DNA of 28,450 nucleotides from positions 1 through 28,450 of the forward strand of contig CAZFOO010000048.1 in assembly GCA_964520585.1 (NCBI GenBank), in the 5' to 3' direction. Of this stretch, positions 16,545 to 23,676 are shown in pieces. The notes under the pieces are model-generated. The model was not told where the DNA came from, did no database searches, and saw only the letters and a list, made by a program, of their open reading frames with translations. The first letter of the stretch is position 1, and every line of letters begins with the position of its first letter. Both the position numbers and the translations under genes were made by a program. The DNA is from PXAP01 sp964520585. Lineage in GTDB: Bacteria; Bacteroidota; Bacteroidia; Bacteroidales; PUMT01.

Positions 16545-16670
16545 TTAATTTTTTTTGCAGTATAGGTGGATATTAATACCGTCTATAGTAAATCTTTCAT
16601 TTAATATTTCATATAATCCTTCATACATCACAGGTTTTTCGCGTCCTTCTGCTTTTAAATTATTTATCAT
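16545..16670 (-). CDS. Possible 41-aa ORF of unknown function
   Basis: It starts at ATG 16670 and ends at TAA 16545-16547. The product begins MINNLKAEGREKPVMYEGLY and continues EILNERFTIDGINIHLYC. The amino-acid mix is protein-like, not the Lys/Asn/Ile/Phe bias of random AT-rich frames. It begins inside the last codons of the open segment that ends at 16660. It could be a small gene or a fragment of a decayed one. Confidence 0.25.
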   Translation of the reverse strand: MINNLKAEGREKPVMYEGLYEILNERFTIDGINIHLYCKKN

Positions 16671-16800
16671 CACTTAATAGTTTGTCAAGCCAGGTATTGC
16701 CTATGTCAGTATTGGTATGGCCATATTCAGCAAATCAACATCTTCGCGCGCAAAATTAACCCTTTTTCTTATTTCTCAATTGAAATTCACGATGGTCACA
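16660..16800 (-). pseudogene. Possible decayed coding segment with frame changes
   Basis: Read on -, the frame ending at TAA 16660-16662 gives AEYGHTNTDIGNTWLDKLL then SDDK. The segment just before it is protein-like in a neighbouring frame (RVNFAREDVDLLNMA), separated by stops. The pattern fits a gene broken by small frameshifts, but no family is recognised and chance is not excluded. Confidence 0.22.
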
Positions 16801-16959
16801 TTAATTTATTCGTAAAATCAACTCCAGGGTCAAATGGATAAAATGCTCTTCTGCTGATTCCTTTTCCCGATCTATTAATTCTGACAAGCCACACGGGAAT
16901 AATGATGCAGTATCATGATCTCTTTCGGAAGGCGGTTTTGGATAATGGTATTCAAACAT
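16801..16959 (-). CDS. Possible 52-aa ORF of unknown function
   Basis: The ATG at 16959 gives MFEYHYPKPPSERDHDTASL, then FPCGLSELIDREKESAEEHF and a short tail ending at TAA 16801-16803. The frame is open back to 17034. The sequence is acidic and helix-prone, with convincing composition. It follows the 154-aa membrane protein gene by 124 nt on the same strand. It may be a small gene or the upstream part of the decayed segment at 16660-16800. Confidence 0.28.
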   Translation of the reverse strand: MFEYHYPKPPSERDHDTASLFPCGLSELIDREKESAEEHFIHLTLELILRIN

Positions 16960-17083
16960 TATGGCTATTCGGGTTTTCCTGTGCAGGTAAGAGATATCCT
17001 TTTTGGATTCACATTTTATTATCAGGTTAACAGTTCAACATTATTAACATCAGGAAAGGCTGCTTTGAAATACTATGTATCAA

Positions 17084-17548
17084 TCATTTTTCACCAAGAT
17101 TGAGTTTGTTGCAGAGATTTTTAAGCTCAGCTTTGGCCGACTTAAGTGTTTTACTTTTCATGACTGGCATGATCTTTTCATTATTTGCATCATAAAGGTA
17201 TATTCCGAAATCTTTGTCAATCACATCAAGGGTCCTGTTGCTCCTGCTATATGTACGCCAGGCATGTCTTGGTCTTTCAATACCGATTTTCATATCAGGG
17301 ATTATGTCAATCCATTTACCAGTTGGAATGATTCCAAAAATATTATTGGATAACTTGATCCGTTTTTGTTCAAAATCAATTATTGTACTTGTTGATGTAA
17401 AGCCAATAAAAGCACCTATAAAAACCACCGATAAAGCCGAAACCGAATAATATGTCATGATCAACCCGGTTACGGTCAATATAAATCCCGACGTAGTACC
17501 TGTTGGTCCAAACATTCTGTCGAGCTTGTTATTTACTTTCAAAATCAC
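17084..17548 (-). CDS. Small two-TM membrane protein, unknown function
   Basis: The 154-aa product has a short polar N-terminus and two hydrophobic segments (about 20-35 and 38-56). A soluble C-terminal part follows (about 57-154), with beta-rich stretches (IDFEQKRIKL, WIDIIPDMKIGI, FGIYLYDANN) and a Lys-rich final helix. This topology resembles membrane-anchored PH-like proteins, but no family is recognised. The start at 17548 is the first ATG before the hydrophobic region. It may lead the cryptic ORFs that follow on the same strand. Confidence 0.6.
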   Translation of the reverse strand: MILKVNNKLDRMFGPTGTTSGFILTVTGLIMTYYSVSALSVVFIGAFIGFTSTSTIIDFEQKRIKLSNNIFGIIPTGKWIDIIPDMKIGIERPRHAWRTYSRSNRTLDVIDKDFGIYLYDANNEKIMPVMKSKTLKSAKAELKNLCNKLNLGEK

Positions 17549-17865
17549 ACAGAATAAAATGATTAAAAACAGATGGAAAAAGCAATACCAAATATTATCG
17601 GGAACCTTTTCATTCAGGATAATACCAGCTAAAAATAAAGAAATATATTATTAAAAATGTTAACGGGCAGCGTTTTATTCTATAATCCTAAATGTTGTAA
17701 CATTTTCAGAAAAATTTAACTCTGTTTATAAAATATATATATTTTTAAAGCTAAACAGACCATCATGTAAGTTAAAATTGTGTATTTCCTGAACAAAATT
17801 TTGGCTTCTTGTTTTTAAAGAAAAAATGCAGATATTTTTTTTAATAATCTTAATTCAACTATCTT
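17549..17865. other. 317-bp divergent spacer
   Basis: It lies between the starts of the two-TM protein (-) and the SMUG2-type glycosylase (+). It is very AT-rich, with an (AT)n run near 17730-17745. A weak promoter for the + gene is TTG near 17809 followed about 21 nt later by TATTTTTT. No RNA gene was seen. Confidence 0.4.
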
Positions 17866-18555
17866 ATGTCCAATTTTGCCGAAAGAGTCATTGATTTTAA
17901 CAAGAAACTTCATCTCGATCAAAAACTTCCGGATGGAATAAGGGTAATGAATCCCTTCACGGAAAATCCTGAAGCATTAAAGATATCATCGGCATTTTAC
18001 CGTAAATTTTACAATGATAACCAGAAAAGAAGGTTAATACTGGGTATCAACCCGGGACGTTTTGGGGCAGGAGTTACCGGAATACCTTTTACCGATACTA
18101 AAAGGCTGTCTGGTAAATGCGGTCTGGATTTAACAGGTAAAGAGACTCACGAACCTTCTTCGGTATTTATATACGATGTAATTGATGCTTATGGAGGAGT
18201 AAAAAAATTTTATTCGGATTTCTATATAAATTCACCATGCCCCTTAGGCTTTGTCAAGACAAATAAAAAAGGTAAAGAGGTGAATTTTAATTATTATGAC
18301 AGCAAAGAACTACTGAAGGCGGTTTATCCCTTTTTAGTAAAATCAATGAAGTTGCATATATCCGCAGGAATAAAAACCGATAGTGCGTTTTGCCTGGGCG
18401 CAGGTAAAAATTACGAGGTTCTTAAAGATATGAACCGGGAACATAACTTTTTTAAAAAGCTCATCCCCCTTGAACATCCTCGATACATAATGCAGTACAA
18501 ATTAAAACAGAAAGATGAATATATTGAAAAATACCTGATTACTCTCCGTGGTTAA
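17866..18555 (+). CDS. SMUG2-type uracil-DNA glycosylase family protein (DUF4918)
   Basis: It probably removes damaged or uracil bases from DNA in the cytoplasm. The 229-aa protein shows the family's N-terminal catalytic loop LGINPGRFGAGVTGIPFTD (about 59-77) and the C-terminal HPRYIMQYK block (204-212), equivalent to the His-containing DNA-minor-groove loop of uracil glycosylases. A middle segment reads NSPCPLGFVK (122-131). Length matches SMUG2 proteins, which are frequent in Bacteroidota. Substrate preference is inferred from the family. It is a single gene whose 3' end faces the membrane protein on - with only 25 bp between the stops. Confidence 0.87.
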   Translation: MSNFAERVIDFNKKLHLDQKLPDGIRVMNPFTENPEALKISSAFYRKFYNDNQKRRLILGINPGRFGAGVTGIPFTDTKRLSGKCGLDLTGKETHEPSSVFIYDVIDAYGGVKKFYSDFYINSPCPLGFVKTNKKGKEVNFNYYDSKELLKAVYPFLVKSMKLHISAGIKTDSAFCLGAGKNYEVLKDMNREHNFFKKLIPLEHPRYIMQYKLKQKDEYIEKYLITLRG

Positions 18556-18580
18556 CATTTGGTTTTGTAAAGAATTCCCG

Positions 18581-20119
18581 TCAAAATACCAGGGCATAAC
18601 TCACCCCCAAAATACCGGTTATTGCCAGGGCATAAACTATCCTGACAGGCATCACCCCGTCATTTTCTGCAGTTTTACCAAAAATACCGAATACCAGTGG
18701 ATGAACAAGAAAAGGCATGGCAAAAACGAAGGCAATAAGCGTTGAAGCCTGTTCTCCAAACATTCCACCCTGAATAGCCGCAAATAAACCAAAATGGGAA
18801 ATGGCAGAAGCATTTGCCATTACAGAATCATTGAGTCCCATCCCTCCGATATTAAGGATAAGTAGCCCACCAAAAACTGCTATCAATTGCCAGCCAAGTG
18901 AGAAAACCATCAATCCCTTCACTTCTTTTTCTTCATTGCTATTGGCCTTTCTCAGGATCTTCAGAGCCAGTACAGTGAGTAAAACTCCCGCTGCCACTAC
19001 AAGAAGGGTGTAAGGTATAAGGAGCTTGCCGGTAGTTGCACTTGCAGCAAGTATGGAGAAAACAAATATGTGTCCGATAAAAGGTATATTAATCATAATA
19101 GGCGCCCTGAACTGGGCATCTGGTCCCAGATCACCTGCGGTACAGGCACCTGTTAGTCCCGAATGCGACAAAGAGCCGGCCATACCAGGTGCAAGATTCC
19201 TCATATGATTTGCTTTACCCAATAAGATTAACAGTGTCAGTCCACCAAACATCCAGAGCAACTGACCGAAAAAACCAAATGATAATACCGAGGTCATGCC
19301 AGTGAGAGAAAATGCTTCTGCTATTCTTGAACCTCCCACCATAAAGTTTGCAGCAAGCACAACAGGTATTCCTGCGAACAGCAGACACCTGATAGTAGGG
19401 CCAAACTGCCACTCAGAAAAGATCATTCCGAAAGTTACCGACAGTATCATTGCAAAAAATATTTCAGGAAGTGCAATGTGAGGTCTAACCCAGCCGGCAA
19501 GGTACCAGGATAAAACCAATATCGCCAGTATAATTGCAGTTTCAACTATACCTTTTCTAATATAAAGTGGTTTGTTTGTGATTTTGGCCCGATAGTCAAT
19601 AAGTATAATTGAACCTACTAATCCAAGATAACCAAGCAAAGGATAAAAATTATCAAGAGGTTCGTTATTATTATAACCTGTTATGACTCTTTTCATGGAT
19701 TCGATCCCCACCAAAACAAAAAAGGAACGGATAAGGAACATAAATTGTGTAAACTTGGTACCAAGAAACATCTCGTCTTTGGAGGGTATAACTATGTCAG
19801 TTTTAAAAATTTTATGCTTGGTAAACAATTTTTTTATCTCCTGACCACCTACAAAAAATGACGCCATCAAAGCAGTAATGGTTACTCTGCTGGTAAAATC
19901 AATAATCGGGAACTCACTCAATCCGGGCGTACCCATACCAGTACTCACCATAACATAACCCATTATCAATCCGAATACTACTATTATCAAAATGGGTGAA
20001 TACCGTGTGCCGGCGACAAATGTCCTTGAAACCAGCACCATAGATATAACAAGTAAAAAAGTAAGCCAGTATTGGTTAAGAATATGAGCGTTAGCCATCT
20101 GGTCGGAGAGGTATTCCAT
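18581..20119 (-). CDS. Polytopic membrane protein, putative transporter of unknown substrate
   Basis: The 512-aa protein is almost entirely hydrophobic, with roughly 12-14 membrane segments in two halves and a larger cytoplasmic loop near 90-120 (GGQEIKKLFTKHK). Conserved-looking polar stretches lie inside the second half: NHMRNLAPGMAGSLSHSG, GACTAGDLGPDAQFRAP and FIGHIF. These Gly/Asp/Asn-rich motifs suggest a substrate path, loosely like ion-coupled glutamate symporters of the ESS/GltS type, but I cannot assign a family. It shares a 318-bp divergent control region with the gamma-glutamyltransferase gene, so uptake of glutamate or gamma-glutamyl products is possible but unproven. The ATG at 20119 is 49 nt from a TAnnTTTG match. 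Confidence 0.75.
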   Translation of the reverse strand: MEYLSDQMANAHILNQYWLTFLLVISMVLVSRTFVAGTRYSPILIIVVFGLIMGYVMVSTGMGTPGLSEFPIIDFTSRVTITALMASFFVGGQEIKKLFTKHKIFKTDIVIPSKDEMFLGTKFTQFMFLIRSFFVLVGIESMKRVITGYNNNEPLDNFYPLLGYLGLVGSIILIDYRAKITNKPLYIRKGIVETAIILAILVLSWYLAGWVRPHIALPEIFFAMILSVTFGMIFSEWQFGPTIRCLLFAGIPVVLAANFMVGGSRIAEAFSLTGMTSVLSFGFFGQLLWMFGGLTLLILLGKANHMRNLAPGMAGSLSHSGLTGACTAGDLGPDAQFRAPIMINIPFIGHIFVFSILAASATTGKLLIPYTLLVVAAGVLLTVLALKILRKANSNEEKEVKGLMVFSLGWQLIAVFGGLLILNIGGMGLNDSVMANASAISHFGLFAAIQGGMFGEQASTLIAFVFAMPFLVHPLVFGIFGKTAENDGVMPVRIVYALAITGILGVSYALVF

Positions 20120-20167
20120 ATTTAAAAGAATTATATAGTTTTATTTTTTTTTATTTGAAAACAGGCA

Positions 20168-20175
20168 CAAAAATA
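20168..20175 (-). promoter_or_regulatory. Promoter -7 element of the 512-aa membrane protein gene
   Basis: TATTTTTG on - strand matches TAnnTTTG exactly; no good -33 box is seen. The leader would be about 40 nt. Confidence 0.35.
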
Positions 20176-20293
20176 ACTTTTTATGGGAGTTTTGAGGAAT
20201 TACCTGAACAATAATGTTGAAGGAACTGCAAAAAGCAGATGTAAGAAGGAAAATCTATTTTTTTTTCAAAGGAACCGCCTCCCTTTAATATTT

Positions 20294-20379
20294 ATTACAC
20301 ATTTAACTATTATCTTTAAAAGCACTAAAAAAGCATACGTAATTTACGAAGTCATTTTTTTTATTCTTAGATGTGTAAT
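20294..20379. promoter_or_regulatory. Pair of inverted 13-nt sites in the divergent control region
   Basis: ATTACACATTTAA at 20294-20306 recurs inverted at 20367-20379 (ATTACACATCTAA on -, 12/13). The right copy sits about where a -33 region would lie for the promoter at 20403. These may be operator sites for a shared regulator of the two divergent genes. Confidence 0.35.
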
Positions 20380-20402
20380 TATTAATGAAAAAAAAAATCA
20401 TC

Positions 20403-20410
20403 TACATTTG
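20403..20410 (+). promoter_or_regulatory. Promoter -7 element of the gamma-glutamyltransferase gene
   Basis: TACATTTG is an exact TAnnTTTG match, 27 nt before the ATG at 20438, giving a leader of about 20 nt. Confidence 0.5.
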
Positions 20411-20437
20411 CGATAGTAGAATTTTAATGAGAATAAA

Positions 20438-22129
20438 ATGAAAAAATATCTGGTCATTCAATTCCTGATCTTTATAGTCTTTGGTCAGGTCAACGCACAG
20501 GACAGGGTTACCGGACGCAATTTTGCGACCAGGTCTGAGATAATAGCACAGAACGGCATGGCAGCTACCAGCCATCCTCTTGCCACCCAGGTGGCACTTG
20601 ATATTCTTAAAGAAGGAGGAAGTGCTGCAGACGCTGCCATTGCAGCAAATGCCATTCTAGGATTAATGGAACCGACGGGATGCGGCATAGGAGGTGACCT
20701 GTTTGCAATAATCTGGGATGCGGACAAACAGCAACTTCATGGATTAAATGCCAGCGGAAGATCGCCCCGGGATCTTACCATCGACTTTTTCCTGGAAAAT
20801 GGCTATGAGTACATACCTTCATACGGGGCCCTTCCCGTCAGCGTGCCGGGTGCAGTTGACGGCTGGTTTAAATTGCATGAAAAATTCGGCAGACTGGATA
20901 TGGAATCTGTTCTTGGCCCTGCAATAGATTATGCAAAAGAAGGGTTTCCTGTTACCGAACTAATCGCATATTACCTCGAACGTTCTGCCGGCCATCTGAG
21001 TCGTTTTCCGAATTTCACCGAAACATATATGCCCGATGGCAGCATGCCCGCAAAAGGTGAGATATTTCGCAACCCTTATCTTGCAAATACTTACCAGACA
21101 ATTGCCAGGGAGGGCAGGGATGCATTTTATAAGGGAGATATCGCAAAAACTATTGGAGAATACATTCAGGAGAACGGAGGTTTTTTGAGTTATGAGGATA
21201 TGGCCGCACATTCAGGTGAATGGGTGGAACCGGTCTCGACAAATTACCGTGGGTATGATGTATGGCAATTACCTCCGAATGGCCAGGGAATTGCCGTGCT
21301 TCAAATTCTCAATATACTTGAAGGATACGATATCGGGTCAATGGATCTTTTCAGTCCGGAATACATCCACCTCTTCGTGGAAGCCAAGAAGCTGGCTTTT
21401 GAGGACAGGGCTCACTATTACGCGGACATGGACTTCAGTCCGGTACCTGTTGAAAAATTAATCTCCAAGGAATATGCCGATGAAAGACGTCAATTGATAA
21501 ATCCTGACAGGGCGGCAAGAAGGTATGATCCGGGACTAATGGAACAGCCCAGCACAATCTATCTGACAGTTGCAGATAAGGATGGTAATATGGTATCTCT
21601 GATACAAAGCAATTACAGGGGAATGGGAAGTGGAATGACGCCACCCGGACTAGGTTTTGTTTTACAGAACCGCGGAGAAGGTTTTACTCTCAAACCTGGT
21701 TTTTTCAATACTTATGAACCGGGTAAGAGACCCTTTCATACAATCATTCCGGGATTCATTACTAAGGACGGACTGCCACACATGAGCTTTGGTGTGATGG
21801 GTGGTGCCATGCAACCTCAGGGTCATGCCCAGATAGTAGTTAACATGATTGATTTCAAAATGAACCTCCAGGAAGCCGGGGATGCTCCAAGGATACAGCA
21901 CACGGGATCATCGGAACCTACCGGACAGCAAATGAATGACGGAGGAACGGTTCTTCTGGAGTCGGGATTTTCCTATGAAACCATTAGGGAACTGATCAAT
22001 AAAGGTCACCGGGTACAATGGTCGGTCGGACCTTACGGTGGATACCAGGCAATCATGTGGGATCCTGTAAACAAGGTATATTATGGTGCTTCCGAATCAC
22101 GAAAAGACGGGCAGGCCGCGGGATATTAA
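20438..22129 (+). CDS. Secreted gamma-glutamyltransferase-family Ntn hydrolase
   Basis: Members cleave gamma-glutamyl bonds (glutathione and relatives) or similar amides after cutting themselves into two subunits. The 563-aa protein has a signal peptide (residues 1-20, cleavage after VNA). The large-subunit pattern follows: ATSHPLATQVALDILKEGGS near 43-62, MEPTGCGIGGD near 77-87, LNASGRSP, and SYGALPVSVPGAVDGW. The autocatalytic nucleophile is Thr373 in PSTIYLTVADKDGN, which aligns with E. coli Thr391. After it come GMGSGMTPPGLGFVLQNRG and RPFHTIIPGF. The segment after the nucleophile lacks the long lid loop of classical enzymes and resembles the YwrD or cephalosporin-acylase branch. Hydrolase action on unusual substrates is therefore possible. 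Its stop overlaps that of the convergent symporter gene. Confidence 0.9.
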   Translation: MKKYLVIQFLIFIVFGQVNAQDRVTGRNFATRSEIIAQNGMAATSHPLATQVALDILKEGGSAADAAIAANAILGLMEPTGCGIGGDLFAIIWDADKQQLHGLNASGRSPRDLTIDFFLENGYEYIPSYGALPVSVPGAVDGWFKLHEKFGRLDMESVLGPAIDYAKEGFPVTELIAYYLERSAGHLSRFPNFTETYMPDGSMPAKGEIFRNPYLANTYQTIAREGRDAFYKGDIAKTIGEYIQENGGFLSYEDMAAHSGEWVEPVSTNYRGYDVWQLPPNGQGIAVLQILNILEGYDIGSMDLFSPEYIHLFVEAKKLAFEDRAHYYADMDFSPVPVEKLISKEYADERRQLINPDRAARRYDPGLMEQPSTIYLTVADKDGNMVSLIQSNYRGMGSGMTPPGLGFVLQNRGEGFTLKPGFFNTYEPGKRPFHTIIPGFITKDGLPHMSFGVMGGAMQPQGHAQIVVNMIDFKMNLQEAGDAPRIQHTGSSEPTGQQMNDGGTVLLESGFSYETIRELINKGHRVQWSVGPYGGYQAIMWDPVNKVYYGASESRKDGQAAGY

Positions 22130-23655
22130 TCCCTTTTCTTCAGTCCGTTTATTTTTGTGACATTTCTGGTTACATACGAAACAACTACAATGGTCAGCAG
22201 GCTCATCACCATGGCAAATGTTCTGAACGGAAATTGAATTCCGTAAACCGGATCGTTCATAGGATAAGAAATAAAAGAAGGAAGGTTAAAAACCTCCTCT
22301 CCTCCCCCGAGTCTGAGGATAAGTCCAACAACAACTCCAGAAAGAGCACCGATATAATTGCTCTTTTTATAGAACAATGCCATAACCAGCTGAGGAAAAA
22401 GTATAACATAAACAAGGTCGGCGCAAAGAAACCACAGGGCATAGACACTTTGTACTGTCAAAGCAAGCCATGTGGCGATGGTGCCTATAACGAGGACTGA
22501 AAACCTTATTGTTTTCCTGATTATCTTCTCTGATGCCAGGGGATTGATAAGAGGCCGGTAAATATTCCAGCTGAACATTGACGATGCAGAAAGAATTGAT
22601 GAATCCACCGACGACATTACAGCAGCAGCCACCGCTCCAAGACCAACTGCAGCTACAAGAGGAGGTGTCATCTCAAGCAGCACATAGGGTAATATCATAT
22701 TGGAAGAGGGAACATCGCCTATGCTGCTTCCACTCCAGTCATATGCATTACCGGCAATTCCAATCAATACAGCAGGTATCGCCATCAGGAAACATGCGAA
22801 GCCAGCATAAATGGAAAGTCTAACTGCGGACTTGTGGTCCTTCTGGGAAAGGACCCTTTGAAAATAAACCTGCCAGGGAATACCTCCAAGTATTAACAGT
22901 AATCCAAAATCCATCCAGGTCCACGCCGCATTACCCCATTCGGGATTATTTCCGGTAAAGGCAGAAATGGGGGGAACAAGGGACAATCCATCATGAAAAG
23001 CTAATCTGTACTGAGAAATGGCAAGATCAAATCCTCCAACGCTTGCAAGGGCATATGGTATGGCAATGCCCAGGCCTAAAATAATAAATAACAGCTGTAT
23101 CACGTCTGTGTAGGCAACAGACCATAATCCTCCTGCCATGGTATAAAGAATGGCAATTGCTGCAGAAACCACGATGGCAGTGGTAAGATCCAGATTAAAG
23201 ATAGTGGCAAAGGTTATACCAAGAGCAGCAAGAATGGCTGCGCTCCAAAACATCTCGCCAATAAGTGCAGGTACAAAAAGAACTGCAGCGGTTTTCTTTC
23301 CATATCTTCTTTCAAACAGATCAAGGAGTGTAGTGAAGCCATAGCTTCTCATCTTTTTTGCAAAGAACAAACCTCCCAGTATCAGGCTAAGTGCATATCC
23401 CCATGGTGCCTGCGCCCACACCAGCCCCATTCCGGGATCAAAAACAGCCTCACTTGTACCTATTATATAACCGCCACCTACCCAGGTAGCAGTCATAGTA
23501 AATATCCCAATGAGGACTGGCATCTTTCTTCCCGCCAGAAGAAGGCCCTCGGAGGTCTTATTCTTAGCTTCCTTTTTACTGGCATAAAAGCCGGTCAGCA
23601 AAACCGCAAGATAAAAAATTACCGTTATAAATATTCCTAATGTAGCAGTATCGAT
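22126..23655 (-). CDS. CHT1/SLC5A7-like sodium:choline symporter (SSS family), start codon uncertain
   Basis: It is predicted to import choline with Na+. The family motifs closely follow the animal choline transporter CHT1: FTMTATWVGGGY (52-63), WAQAPWGY, GGLFFAKKMRS, GEMFWSAAI, GGLWSVAYTDV, GGIPWQVYFQRVLS (about 257-270), GLGAVAAAVMSSVDSSI then LSASSMF (to about 361), DLVYVILFPQL. About 13 membrane segments are visible. It ends just after the last one, without the long CHT1 cytoplasmic tail. Numbering is from 23655, an ATC in frame 5 nt after a strong AGGAGG. The first canonical in-frame start is TTG 23601, which would cut off half of TM1. It is the last gene of the betA-betB operon. Confidence 0.85.
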   Translation of the reverse strand: MDTATLGIFITVIFYLAVLLTGFYASKKEAKNKTSEGLLLAGRKMPVLIGIFTMTATWVGGGYIIGTSEAVFDPGMGLVWAQAPWGYALSLILGGLFFAKKMRSYGFTTLLDLFERRYGKKTAAVLFVPALIGEMFWSAAILAALGITFATIFNLDLTTAIVVSAAIAILYTMAGGLWSVAYTDVIQLLFIILGLGIAIPYALASVGGFDLAISQYRLAFHDGLSLVPPISAFTGNNPEWGNAAWTWMDFGLLLILGGIPWQVYFQRVLSQKDHKSAVRLSIYAGFACFLMAIPAVLIGIAGNAYDWSGSSIGDVPSSNMILPYVLLEMTPPLVAAVGLGAVAAAVMSSVDSSILSASSMFSWNIYRPLINPLASEKIIRKTIRFSVLVIGTIATWLALTVQSVYALWFLCADLVYVILFPQLVMALFYKKSNYIGALSGVVVGLILRLGGGEEVFNLPSFISYPMNDPVYGIQFPFRTFAMVMSLLTIVVVSYVTRNVTKINGLKKRD

Positions 23656-23660
23656 GATAA

Positions 23661-23666
23661 CCTCCT
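23661..23666 (-). promoter_or_regulatory. Shine-Dalgarno sequence of the choline symporter gene
   Basis: AAAAAAGGAGG on - strand ends at 23661, in the 21-nt spacer after the betB stop. It is unusual for this genome, and it points to a start at 23653-23658, where only ATC codons exist. Confidence 0.6.
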
Positions 23667-23676
23667 TTTTTAAATG

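Noticed and set aside
20183..20416. 77-aa open frame on + before the gamma-glutamyltransferase gene
   Set aside because: It runs through the predicted promoter and operator sites, has a random AT-rich composition (Phe, Ile, Lys, Asn) and no recognisable motif.
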